Assembly: GCF_017254835.1 (NCBI RefSeq)
Contig: NZ_JAFKCW010000001.1
Coordinates: forward strand, 1,291,063 to 1,355,062
Source of the DNA: Algoriphagus aestuariicola
GTDB lineage: Bacteria > Bacteroidota > Bacteroidia > Cytophagales > Cyclobacteriaceae
Direction: 5' to 3'
DNA: 64,000 bases
The stretch's first letter is position 1. Each line of letters starts with the position of its first letter. The position numbers were made by a program, and so were the translations under genes. Shown one piece after another: positions 34,164 to 42,722 of this stretch. The notes beneath the pieces are model-generated. The model was not told the DNA's origin, did no database searches, and was given only the letters and a program-made list of their open reading frames with translations.

Positions 34164-36605
34164 ATGCTTAGAAATTATATCAAAATCGCTTGGAGAAATT
34201 TGATCCGGAATAAGTCATTTAGCCTGATCAATATTTTGGGTTTGGCCGTCAGCATGTCGGTCTGTTTACTGATTATCATGATTGGAGTGGATCAGTATAG
34301 TTTTGACTCCTATCATACCAAAGAGGATAGGGTCTATCGGATTCACACTACTCGATATCAGGAAAATAATGGTGAAGTGGCGAGTTCTGCTTTGCCCTTG
34401 GCAGAGAAGTTGAAGTCAGACTATCCGATTATCGAAGAGACCGCCGCTCTGAATAGTGAAATCGGAGGCGATGTGATTTATGAAGATCGCTTTGCGACCG
34501 GAGGCGGGTATTTCGCAGATGGGAATCTCTTTAAGATTCTGGATTTTTCTTTCAAGGAAGGAGATCCAAAAACTGCTTTGGAGAAGCCATTTTCTTTGGT
34601 GATCACGTCGGAGATGGCTGAGATTCTTTTTCATGGAGAGTCTGCTCTTGGGAAGACGGTGGCTTTTCATGACAAGGATATCCGCGCGGTAGACATTGAG
34701 GAGGGAAATTTCGAGACGGACTTTGGCTATTTTACGATTACGGGAGTCCTACACCCCAATCCGGGGAAAACCCACCTTCCCTTTAAGCTTTTGGCCTCCC
34801 TGAGCACCATGAAATCATTGCCAGAAGGAGCGGTACGATCCAGTATGGAAAATGACTGGGAAAATGTCTGGTCTAATTATACCTATGTGCTCCTGCAGGA
34901 GGGACGCGAGAAAGCTGAGCTGCAAGCGGCTTTGGATGAGGTGTCGGAAGGTATTTATTCTCAGAAATTTGAAAACAAGCATTCCTTCAAGGCGATGGCT
35001 TTGGGTGACATTACCCCCATGGAAATGATCGGCAATACCACTCACGTATCGATGCCGAAAGTGGTATTGATGATTTTGGCCGTCCTGTGTTTGATTGTGA
35101 TGTTTTCGGCTTGTCTGAATTACACGAACATGTCAGTGGCTCGTGCCTTGACTCGGGTGAAAGAGGTAGGGATCCGAAAAGTCTCCGGAGCAGATAGGAA
35201 GCAGATTTTTGCACAATTTATCACCGAAGCGGTCGTGATTTCGCTGTGTTCGTTGGTGATAGCCTTTAGTCTCTTGCAGATTTTACAGAGTGGATTTGAT
35301 CAGCTGACTTTCAATCAATATCTGAAAATTTCTTTCCGGCAAAGTTTGCCTGCCATGATTCTTTTTTTGGGCTTCAGTCTGATGGTTGGAGTCGTAGCGG
35401 GTTTGCTACCAGCTACCTATGTAGCCAAATTGAATCCCGTCAACCTATTCAACAAGCTTTCTGGGGTCAAGCTTTTCAAAAGCATGGGCATCCGAAATGT
35501 GTTGATGGTTCTACAGTTTACGATATCCTTGATCTTTATTATTTCGGTGGTTTTGATCCAGTCGCAGGCTAAGCATTTGCTAAATTTCAATTTTGGGTTT
35601 GACAAGGAAAATGTAGTGACGGTAAAGCTCCTCAAGACCGAAAATTACGATCGATTTGCTCAAGCGATTGCATCCAATCCGATGGTCTCCGAGGTGGGGG
35701 CAAGCTCCTTGATTCCCGCAGCAGGGTATAATTTCGGAACCGAAGTAGTCAATCCTGAAAACCCGCTGGATAGTATTTCTACCAACTATTTCGATATCAA
35801 TTCAGGGACTCTTGGGGCATTGGGACTGGAATTAGTAGAAGGAAACAACTTCCCGGCTGAAGGCAGAGAGGACTTGGTGTTGATCAATGAAACCGCTGTG
35901 AGCAAGTTCAATCTTGGAACACCAGCAGATGCCATTGGTAAACCATTGGTGGTCTTGGATGGGGAAGAGTTTAGGAATGTTCAGGTGTCTGGGGTGGTGA
36001 AGGATTTTCATTTTCTCTCTCCTGATCAAGCGATTAGTAGTCTGGTTTTATTGAATCGAAAATCAACGTTTGGTTTTGCTTTGGTGAAAGTAAATGGTTC
36101 AAATTCCGCAGAGACCATTGCCTCTCTCGAAGCTGCCTGGAAAGAGGTAAATCCTATGTCCAAGTTTTCCTACAAATACTTGGATCAGGAGCTATTGTTT
36201 ATCCATGAGGTGCTTGGCGATGTGTTTGCGGTGATCGGTCTTATTTCCTTTCTGGCAATTTTTGTTTCCTGTTTGGGTTTGTTGGGTATGGCCACCTATA
36301 CTGCACAGACTCGAGTAAAGGAGATTGGGATTCGCAAGACTTTGGGGTCCAGCGTTCCCCAGATTATTTACTTGCTTTCGAGGGGATTTTTGAGATTGCT
36401 AGGAGTGGCCATTTTGGTGGCAGTTCCGGCAGCTTATTTTATCAATAACCTTTGGTTGGAATTCTTTGCATCCCGTGTCAGTATCGGAGTCATTCCTATC
36501 AGCATCGGAGTCGGATCGCTGATGCTGATCAGCTTGGGGATTATATTTTCCCAAGCCTATCGAGCGGCCATGGTCAATCCGATTGAGAGCCTAAAAAATG
36601 ACTAA
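34164..36605 (+). CDS. MacB/FtsX-type ABC permease, array member 7 (divergent)
   Basis: 813 residues starting MLRNYIKIAWRNLIRNKSFS. It is one of the more divergent members. The first core reads SACLNYTNMSVARA near 296 where most have ACINFMNLSTA, and the coupling motif is EVGIRKVSG near 332. The second half is near 446 (VLQFTISLIFI), coupling motif EIGIRKTLG near 717. The periplasmic motif is KDFHFLSPDQAISSL, and the tail NPIESLKND ends in Asp rather than Glu. It lies between a strong terminator and the palindrome of the next unit, without a palindrome of its own, so it is probably expressed alone and regulated differently. Confidence 0.9.
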   Translation: MLRNYIKIAWRNLIRNKSFSLINILGLAVSMSVCLLIIMIGVDQYSFDSYHTKEDRVYRIHTTRYQENNGEVASSALPLAEKLKSDYPIIEETAALNSEIGGDVIYEDRFATGGGYFADGNLFKILDFSFKEGDPKTALEKPFSLVITSEMAEILFHGESALGKTVAFHDKDIRAVDIEEGNFETDFGYFTITGVLHPNPGKTHLPFKLLASLSTMKSLPEGAVRSSMENDWENVWSNYTYVLLQEGREKAELQAALDEVSEGIYSQKFENKHSFKAMALGDITPMEMIGNTTHVSMPKVVLMILAVLCLIVMFSACLNYTNMSVARALTRVKEVGIRKVSGADRKQIFAQFITEAVVISLCSLVIAFSLLQILQSGFDQLTFNQYLKISFRQSLPAMILFLGFSLMVGVVAGLLPATYVAKLNPVNLFNKLSGVKLFKSMGIRNVLMVLQFTISLIFIISVVLIQSQAKHLLNFNFGFDKENVVTVKLLKTENYDRFAQAIASNPMVSEVGASSLIPAAGYNFGTEVVNPENPLDSISTNYFDINSGTLGALGLELVEGNNFPAEGREDLVLINETAVSKFNLGTPADAIGKPLVVLDGEEFRNVQVSGVVKDFHFLSPDQAISSLVLLNRKSTFGFALVKVNGSNSAETIASLEAAWKEVNPMSKFSYKYLDQELLFIHEVLGDVFAVIGLISFLAIFVSCLGLLGMATYTAQTRVKEIGIRKTLGSSVPQIIYLLSRGFLRLLGVAILVAVPAAYFINNLWLEFFASRVSIGVIPISIGVGSLMLISLGIIFSQAYRAAMVNPIESLKND

Positions 36606-36650
36606 ACTTCTGAAAAGGGAGTAGTAAGAGTACTATACTTTGACCGCGAG

Positions 36651-36666
36651 CGGACGAAAATGTCCG
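36651..36666 (+). promoter_or_regulatory. upstream activator palindrome 3
   Basis: CGGACGAAAATGTCCG; the outer arms CGGAC/GTCCG are exact, with one mismatched pair inside. The centre is 69.5 bp before the TGGCAC at 36728. Confidence 0.7.
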
Positions 36667-36727
36667 TAGCTCGAAGGTGTTGCTGAATGAAAAGCTCTAA
36701 ATACGAGTGTATTAGGGTTTTATTTCA

Positions 36728-36741
36728 TGGCACTATACTGG
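36728..36741 (+). promoter_or_regulatory. -24-like promoter element, DUF4097 unit 2
   Basis: TGGCACTATACTGG. Transcription would start near 36752, so the ATG at 36750 cannot be used and the DUF4097 start is 36768. Confidence 0.6.
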
Positions 36742-36767
36742 AATAAGGGATGGAAATCGACTCGACT

Positions 36768-37703
36768 ATGAAATTCCATTCCTTATTCCTCATTGCTTTG
36801 GCTTTTTTTCAAGCAGGCTTGACAAATGCCTATGGCCAAGAAAACAAAACTCCGTATCAGACCAAAGAATTCAAGGTAAGTGGCCAAACCAACGTGAAGT
36901 CTGAGCTTTCGGGAGCTTCAGTTTCAATCAAAGGTGGGGCAGGAGATGCGCTGAAGGTTCAGATTTTTCTTAAAAAAGACGGGGTTTATCTAACCGAAAC
37001 TTCCAAAGAAGCCCAAGACTTTCTGGAAGATTTTCAAGTAGAAGTCACTCAGACTGGCGAGACCGTGATGCTCATCGCCAAACAGAAATCTCCGGGTTCT
37101 ATAAACTGGAAAAATCGACCTCAGGTGTCGTTTGAGATTTCCTCTCCCATGAATCTAAATACAGATATTCAAACCAGCGGCGGCTCTGTTTCCTTGGAAA
37201 GAATCGCAGGTACCCAAACTATACAAACCAGCGGTGGATCCATCCGGATTCAAGACAGCGAAGGTTTGGTGAACACCCAGTCTTCAGGAGGTAGCTTTAA
37301 TCTCAATGGGTTTCAGGGAAATGTGGATGTACGAACTAGCGGTGGCTCGGTCAAAATCTATGGCCTGCAGGGTGATTTGGAAGCGCATACTTCGGGTGGA
37401 GGTATGACTTTGGAGAATATCAAAGGCAGTGTCGATGCTCAAAGCAGCGGAGGGTCGATTCGGGCCATCTTGTCTGAAGTAAATGAAGAGATGAATTTCA
37501 GCACCAGTGGGGGTAGCATCAGCGCAGTGATTCCCAAAGGACTGGGACTTGACCTTGAAATAAGCGGATCCAGAGTGAATTCGGCGCTGTCCAATTTTAG
37601 TGGAGAAATCAAGAAAGATCGTATTTCCGGTAAACTCAACGGGGGTGGAATTCCTTTGAAGATGCAAAGCTCCGGTGGTAGCATCAACCTTGAGTTTAAT
37701 TGA
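36768..37703 (+). CDS. DUF4097-type exported beta-solenoid protein, second copy
   Basis: 311 residues, one longer than its paralog at 25444. The signal peptide ends near residue 21 (TNAYGQ). Seven SGGS rungs and one SGGG rung follow the lead-in domain. From GLGLDLE onward it closely follows the paralog, including the identical C-terminal QSSGGSINLEFN. It heads a unit of four permeases starting 50 bases downstream. The repeated order of palindrome, -24-like element, DUF4097 gene and permeases argues that the solenoid protein works with the permeases. Confidence 0.85.
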   Translation: MKFHSLFLIALAFFQAGLTNAYGQENKTPYQTKEFKVSGQTNVKSELSGASVSIKGGAGDALKVQIFLKKDGVYLTETSKEAQDFLEDFQVEVTQTGETVMLIAKQKSPGSINWKNRPQVSFEISSPMNLNTDIQTSGGSVSLERIAGTQTIQTSGGSIRIQDSEGLVNTQSSGGSFNLNGFQGNVDVRTSGGSVKIYGLQGDLEAHTSGGGMTLENIKGSVDAQSSGGSIRAILSEVNEEMNFSTSGGSISAVIPKGLGLDLEISGSRVNSALSNFSGEIKKDRISGKLNGGGIPLKMQSSGGSINLEFN

Positions 37704-37753
37704 TTTTATCCTAGAATAATTTCTCCGAATAAATTCCTTTTGATTTTAATGGC

Positions 37754-40132
37754 ATGTGGAAAAACTATCTAGTAATCGGCTGGAGAAACATAATCAGAAG
37801 TAAGGTTTTTTCTCTGATCAATATTGGTGGGCTGGCCTTGGGACTGACCTGCTGTATTTTGATCCTCCTATACGTCAAGGATGAGACAACCTTTGACCGC
37901 TTTCAGCAAAACGGAAATGAGCTGTATCGTATCAAGGTGACCATGACTTCATCCGAGGATGAGAAAGTCATCGCGAGTACCAATTCCATCCACGGGCCAT
38001 CCTTTAAAGAAGGAATTCCCGAGATCAGGGATGTCATCCGAACCCAAAACCAACCTTTCGTAGTCAAAAAAGGAGAAGACTTTCTGAGTGCGAACGTGCT
38101 TTTTGCCGACCCTATTTTTTTCGAGGTTTTTTCCCTTCCATTGCTCCACGGTGATCCGAAGACAGTCCTTTCGGACATCGGTTCGATCGTGCTGACCGAG
38201 GAAATAGCGCAAAGCTATTTTGGAAGCACGGACGTTGTCGGCAAGGTCGTTGAGCTCAAAGTGAATGATCAATTCGTTCCGTTCACCGTTTCTGGAGTAG
38301 TCAAATCCATCCCGCAAAACTCCACCATTCAGTTTGATAGTATGATTTCTTTTGAATGGCAGGTGGCCAAGGGGTGGACCAATGACGAATGGCTGGGCTT
38401 TTACATGAACACGTTTGTCTTTCTGAACCCGGATGCAGATCCGGCCCAAGTTGGATCGAAAATGGATCAGATTTTTGAAATCAATGCAGCCAAAGAGCTT
38501 GCGAATTCACCCGGATTTAGGGAGAGGGTCAGTTTCAGCTTGCAGCCCTTCATGGACATCCACTTGGACAATGGGATGGATAACGACCGAAATGGAATCA
38601 CCCGAACCAGCAATCCGGTTTATTCATACATCCTTGGAGGTATCGGGCTTTTCATTCTGATCATTGCATGCATCAATTTTGTTAATCTGGCAGTTGCCAG
38701 ATCGTTGAACAGGGCCAAAGAAATCGGGATTCGCAAAGTCATCGGGGGGCAGAGAAAACAGCTGATTGTTCAGTTTTTGACGGAATCATTTCTACTCACT
38801 TTTTTCGCCTTTTTGCTGGCTTTCATGTTGGCACAGCTTGCACTTCCGCCTTTCAATGGGCTTGCAACCAAGAAATTGTCACTTTCTTATCTGCTGGACA
38901 CAAACCTGATCCTCGTTTTCGCGGGCTTGTTTGTTTTGACTGGCTTGGTGGCGGGGTTGTATCCGGCGTTGGTGATTTCGGGTTTCAGCCCCACCAAAAG
39001 TCTCTACAAACGCGATAAGCTTGTGCAGCGAAACTTCCTGACCAAAGGCTTGGTCGTATTTCAGTTTACGCTTTCGATCTGTTTGGTCGTCGGTACGATA
39101 CTGATTTTTTCCCAGTTCAACTTCCTGACTACGCTGAATTTGGGATACAATGACGAGCGGTTGATGAAATTGAATGGCATGCGGGGAAACCGTGCGGGAA
39201 TGGAAGCCATCAAACAGGAACTTGCTAGCATGTCAGAGATAGCGGCTGTCGCAGGATATAATGGGAATTACAACGGAACTATCGCCAAGGTAAACGATGA
39301 AACAATTGAATTCGGGTACATCGGAGTAGATGACAATTTCTTGAATACGTTGGAAATCCAGCTGGTGGAAGGCCGAAACTTCTCTTCGGAATTTGCGACT
39401 GATCCGGAAGAATCCATCCTCGTCAATGAGGCTTTTCTCAAGGAAGTTGGCTGGACGGAAGGAGTGGGGAAGGAGGTCGACTTTGAGTGGAAAAACAAGA
39501 AAATGAAAGTGATTGGCGTCGTAAAAGACTACCATTTCGCTTCGCTGAAAGAGAAAATCGCCCCATTGGTATTGACCCAGGATCCCAAATACGGACTACA
39601 GACGCTCTTTATCAAACTCAATGAAGGCAACACGGCCGAGACGGTCAAGAAGATCGAAGCTGTATTTCGAAAACATGTACCCTTTATGCCATTTGATTAC
39701 AGTTTCGAAGAGGAAAACAACCTGAAACGCTACGAAAGGGAAGCGCGCTGGAGGCAGATGATTACTGTCGGTGCCATGCTTTCCATCTTCGTATCCTGCA
39801 TCGGCCTGTTTGGCTTGGCCGCCTTCAATGCGGAAAGCAGGGTAAAAGAGGTCGGCGTGCGAAAGGTAATGGGAGCTTCTGTGGGAAGCATTGTGACTTT
39901 GCTGTCTACAGACTTTGTGAAATTGATTCTGTTGGCAGTCCTGATAGCAGTTCCGATTTCCTACTATGGCGGCACGGTTTGGCTAAAGGAATTTGCCTAT
40001 CAGATCAGAATCGAGTGGTGGTTTTTCGCCGTAGCTGGAGTATTTGGGATAGGCATCGCGATGCTTACAGTCGGCTTTGAGGCCTTCAAAGCAGCGATCA
40101 GAAATCCCGTAGAAACGCTGAAGAACGAGTAG
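37754..40132 (+). CDS. MacB/FtsX-type ABC permease, array member 8
   Basis: 792 residues starting MWKNYLVIGWRNIIRSKVFS. The first core is near 290 (IACINFVNLAVARS), coupling motif EIGIRKVIG near 321. The second half is near 432 (VFQFTLSICLV), coupling motif EVGVRKVMG near 697. The second periplasmic domain is shorter than in members 1-7 and carries KDYHFASLKEKIAPL. The tail is RNPVETLKNE. It is the first permease of the second DUF4097 unit. Confidence 0.9.
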   Translation: MWKNYLVIGWRNIIRSKVFSLINIGGLALGLTCCILILLYVKDETTFDRFQQNGNELYRIKVTMTSSEDEKVIASTNSIHGPSFKEGIPEIRDVIRTQNQPFVVKKGEDFLSANVLFADPIFFEVFSLPLLHGDPKTVLSDIGSIVLTEEIAQSYFGSTDVVGKVVELKVNDQFVPFTVSGVVKSIPQNSTIQFDSMISFEWQVAKGWTNDEWLGFYMNTFVFLNPDADPAQVGSKMDQIFEINAAKELANSPGFRERVSFSLQPFMDIHLDNGMDNDRNGITRTSNPVYSYILGGIGLFILIIACINFVNLAVARSLNRAKEIGIRKVIGGQRKQLIVQFLTESFLLTFFAFLLAFMLAQLALPPFNGLATKKLSLSYLLDTNLILVFAGLFVLTGLVAGLYPALVISGFSPTKSLYKRDKLVQRNFLTKGLVVFQFTLSICLVVGTILIFSQFNFLTTLNLGYNDERLMKLNGMRGNRAGMEAIKQELASMSEIAAVAGYNGNYNGTIAKVNDETIEFGYIGVDDNFLNTLEIQLVEGRNFSSEFATDPEESILVNEAFLKEVGWTEGVGKEVDFEWKNKKMKVIGVVKDYHFASLKEKIAPLVLTQDPKYGLQTLFIKLNEGNTAETVKKIEAVFRKHVPFMPFDYSFEEENNLKRYEREARWRQMITVGAMLSIFVSCIGLFGLAAFNAESRVKEVGVRKVMGASVGSIVTLLSTDFVKLILLAVLIAVPISYYGGTVWLKEFAYQIRIEWWFFAVAGVFGIGIAMLTVGFEAFKAAIRNPVETLKNE

Positions 40133-40133
40133 A

Positions 40134-40168
40134 AAGTATCAAGTGCCAAGTATCAAGAGTCGGTAAGA
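40134..40168 (+). repeat. AGTATCAAG junction repeat
   Basis: AAGTATCAAGTGCCAAGTAT then CAAGAGTCGG, directly after the permease stop, followed by a CAATTTTCCAATTTT tract before the next ATG. Confidence 0.45.
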
Positions 40169-40255
40169 GAGGAAGAAGAGCCTCGAAGCCTCCTGCTTCA
40201 CGACCTGCGTGCTTACTATTTCAATTTTCCAATTTTACACTATTTCAATATCGCC

Positions 40256-42679
40256 ATGTGGAAGAACTACTTTAAAATAGCCTACCGTAACCTTCTGAAA
40301 AAGAAGGTCTACTCCTTGATCAATGTTTTGGGGCTGGGCATTGGAATGGCTTGTTGCGTTTTGATTTTTTTGTTCGTACAGGACGAGCTCTCCTATGATA
40401 ATTACCATGAAAAAGGCGACCGAATCTATCGTCTAATCCACGGTTCAAGATCCCCAGAAGGATTGACCGAGGGAGCTGAGGAAGCGCCGTTTTGGGTTTG
40501 GCACAATGCCCCGGTCGGGCCTGCATTAAAGGAGGAATTTCCCGAGATAGACAAAATCGTGCAGTTTTCCGGTAGGTCTGATTTGTTGCTGAGTTATGGG
40601 GAAACTACCCTGCAGGAAGATGGCGTGTTTTTCATGGACTCAACAGTTTTTGATGTGTTTTCATGGAAACTGCTTCGGGGAAATGCCAGAACTGCTTTGG
40701 TCGCACCCTTTAGCATCGTTTTGACTGAAAGCACGGCGAAGAAGTATTTCGGAGACGAGGATCCATTGGGCAAAACACTGAAGGGTAGCGAATCTGCCGG
40801 GAGGGCCGATGCGGGTGATTACACTGTCACAGGGGTGATGGCCGACGTGCCTTCCAACTCGCATTTTACGTTCAATGCCCTGCTTTCCCTGAGTACGTTT
40901 AAGCAGAGTCGCCCAGACGTCTTTGACGCTTGGGGATATGTGGATTTTTACACCTACTTCTTGGTCAACGAGGGCTTTGATCCTGTGGCTTTCGAAGCCA
41001 AACTCCCAGACTTTATTCAAAGAAGAAGGGGAGGAGGAGATGACAAATATGCCATCAAAGTAGAGGCGTTGAAGGACGTTTACCTTCGCACCACTGCTCA
41101 GCGTCTCCCCGGAGAGACAGGTTCATTGACCAATATCTATGTCTTCTCGATGATTGGAGTCTTTATCCTAGCCATCGCCATGATCAACTTTATGAACCTG
41201 TCCACGGCGCGATCCATGGAGCGAGCCAAGGAAGTGGGGATTAGGAAGTCGATTGGTGCGGATCGGGAGAGTTTGATCTATCAGTTTCTCGGGGAGTCAC
41301 TGATCATCGTCATTCTGGCTGCGATGGTAGCTGTGGTTTTCGTGTCGGTGGCCTTGCCTTTGATGAATGACTTGACGGGAAAAGAGTTCTTGATCAATCA
41401 AGTCATCAACTGGCAGACAATACCATTTTTTGTGGGAATCATCTTGATTGTCGGCCTTTTGGCAGGCTCTTATCCGGCTTTCGTCCTTTCCAGTTTTCAA
41501 CCGGTTTCTATCTTAAAAGGTCTTTCCAAGGCAAACCCAAAAGGCGCGCTTTTGAGAAAAGGCCTAGTCATATTCCAATTTAGCTTATCGATTGCGCTGA
41601 TCGCTGGAACAATGATCGTCTACACCCAGATGGGACATTTGCTGGACAAAGACATGGGATTTGACAAGGAGCAGATGCTAGTCTTGGACTACAACTATGA
41701 TGAGCAGGTTAACTTCATGTCTTCGGCTTTGAAAAGCGAGTTAGAGGCTTTGCCATCCGTGAATTCGGCAGCCTTCTCTCGTAGCGTACCGGGAAGCTAT
41801 TTTCCAAATGCCTACACCACGATTGAAAATGCGGATGGGGAGATGTTTGGTCAAGCTCAGCCTGTTTTTCAAGTCGGGATTGATTTTGTAAACCATTACG
41901 GCCTGGAATTGGTGGCTGGCCGCTCGTATTCCCGTGACTACCCTTCAGATTCCAGTTCTGCTTTGGTGCTTAATGAAGCAGCGGCAAGACAATACGGATA
42001 CGCCAACCCTGCGGATATTGTCGGGAAGAAGTTTGACCAATGGGGCAGGGCAGGGACTGTCATTGGAGTGGTGAAAGACTTCAACTACATCTCACTACAC
42101 CGCACGATTGAGCCTTTGACTTTACCATTTGAAGCCTATGCTAGTAGGTATTTGTCCCTGAAGGTAAGCTCTGAGGACCTTCCAGCTACGATTGCCCAAG
42201 TGGAGCAGATTTGGGAAAAACTTGCGCCTCACCGGCCATTTCTGTACAGCTTTCTGGACGAGGATTTCAACAATCAATACCAGAGTGATTTCAGGTTTCG
42301 AAGAATATTTACCACGTTTTCGGTACTGGCAATTTTGATAGCCTGTCTTGGCTTGTTGGGCTTGGCTACCTATACCGCAGAGCAGCGCACCAAGGAAATT
42401 GGAGTGCGAAAAGTATTGGGCGCAAATGTGTCCAGCATCGTTGGATTGCTTTCCAAAGATTTTGTCAAGCTGGTTTTGGTTGCCATCGTAATTGCAACGC
42501 CGGTGTCTTGGTATGCGATGAACAAATGGCTGGAGGGCTTTGCCTACAAGGTCCCGGTACACTGGTGGACTTTCGCGATAGCGGGGATTTTGGCTGTCGT
42601 TGTGGCCTTGGTCACGATCAGTTTTCAATCCATCAAAGCCGCATTGATGAATCCAGTGAAGAGCCTGCGGAGTGAATAG
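40256..42679 (+). CDS. MacB/FtsX-type ABC permease, array member 9
   Basis: 807 residues starting MWKNYFKIAYRNLLKKKVYS. The first core is near 294 (IAMINFMNLSTARS, where Met replaces the usual Cys), coupling motif EVGIRKSIG near 325. The second half is near 437 (IFQFSLSIALI), coupling motif EIGVRKVLG near 712. The periplasmic motif is KDFNYISLHRTIEPL and the tail MNPVKSLRSE. It starts 123 bases after member 8 and ends 43 bases before member 10, with no terminator. Confidence 0.9.
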   Translation: MWKNYFKIAYRNLLKKKVYSLINVLGLGIGMACCVLIFLFVQDELSYDNYHEKGDRIYRLIHGSRSPEGLTEGAEEAPFWVWHNAPVGPALKEEFPEIDKIVQFSGRSDLLLSYGETTLQEDGVFFMDSTVFDVFSWKLLRGNARTALVAPFSIVLTESTAKKYFGDEDPLGKTLKGSESAGRADAGDYTVTGVMADVPSNSHFTFNALLSLSTFKQSRPDVFDAWGYVDFYTYFLVNEGFDPVAFEAKLPDFIQRRRGGGDDKYAIKVEALKDVYLRTTAQRLPGETGSLTNIYVFSMIGVFILAIAMINFMNLSTARSMERAKEVGIRKSIGADRESLIYQFLGESLIIVILAAMVAVVFVSVALPLMNDLTGKEFLINQVINWQTIPFFVGIILIVGLLAGSYPAFVLSSFQPVSILKGLSKANPKGALLRKGLVIFQFSLSIALIAGTMIVYTQMGHLLDKDMGFDKEQMLVLDYNYDEQVNFMSSALKSELEALPSVNSAAFSRSVPGSYFPNAYTTIENADGEMFGQAQPVFQVGIDFVNHYGLELVAGRSYSRDYPSDSSSALVLNEAAARQYGYANPADIVGKKFDQWGRAGTVIGVVKDFNYISLHRTIEPLTLPFEAYASRYLSLKVSSEDLPATIAQVEQIWEKLAPHRPFLYSFLDEDFNNQYQSDFRFRRIFTTFSVLAILIACLGLLGLATYTAEQRTKEIGVRKVLGANVSSIVGLLSKDFVKLVLVAIVIATPVSWYAMNKWLEGFAYKVPVHWWTFAIAGILAVVVALVTISFQSIKAALMNPVKSLRSE

Positions 42680-42722
42680 TCCAAACTGATACCTAACAAA
42701 CTGAATTTCAATCCTTCTGTAT

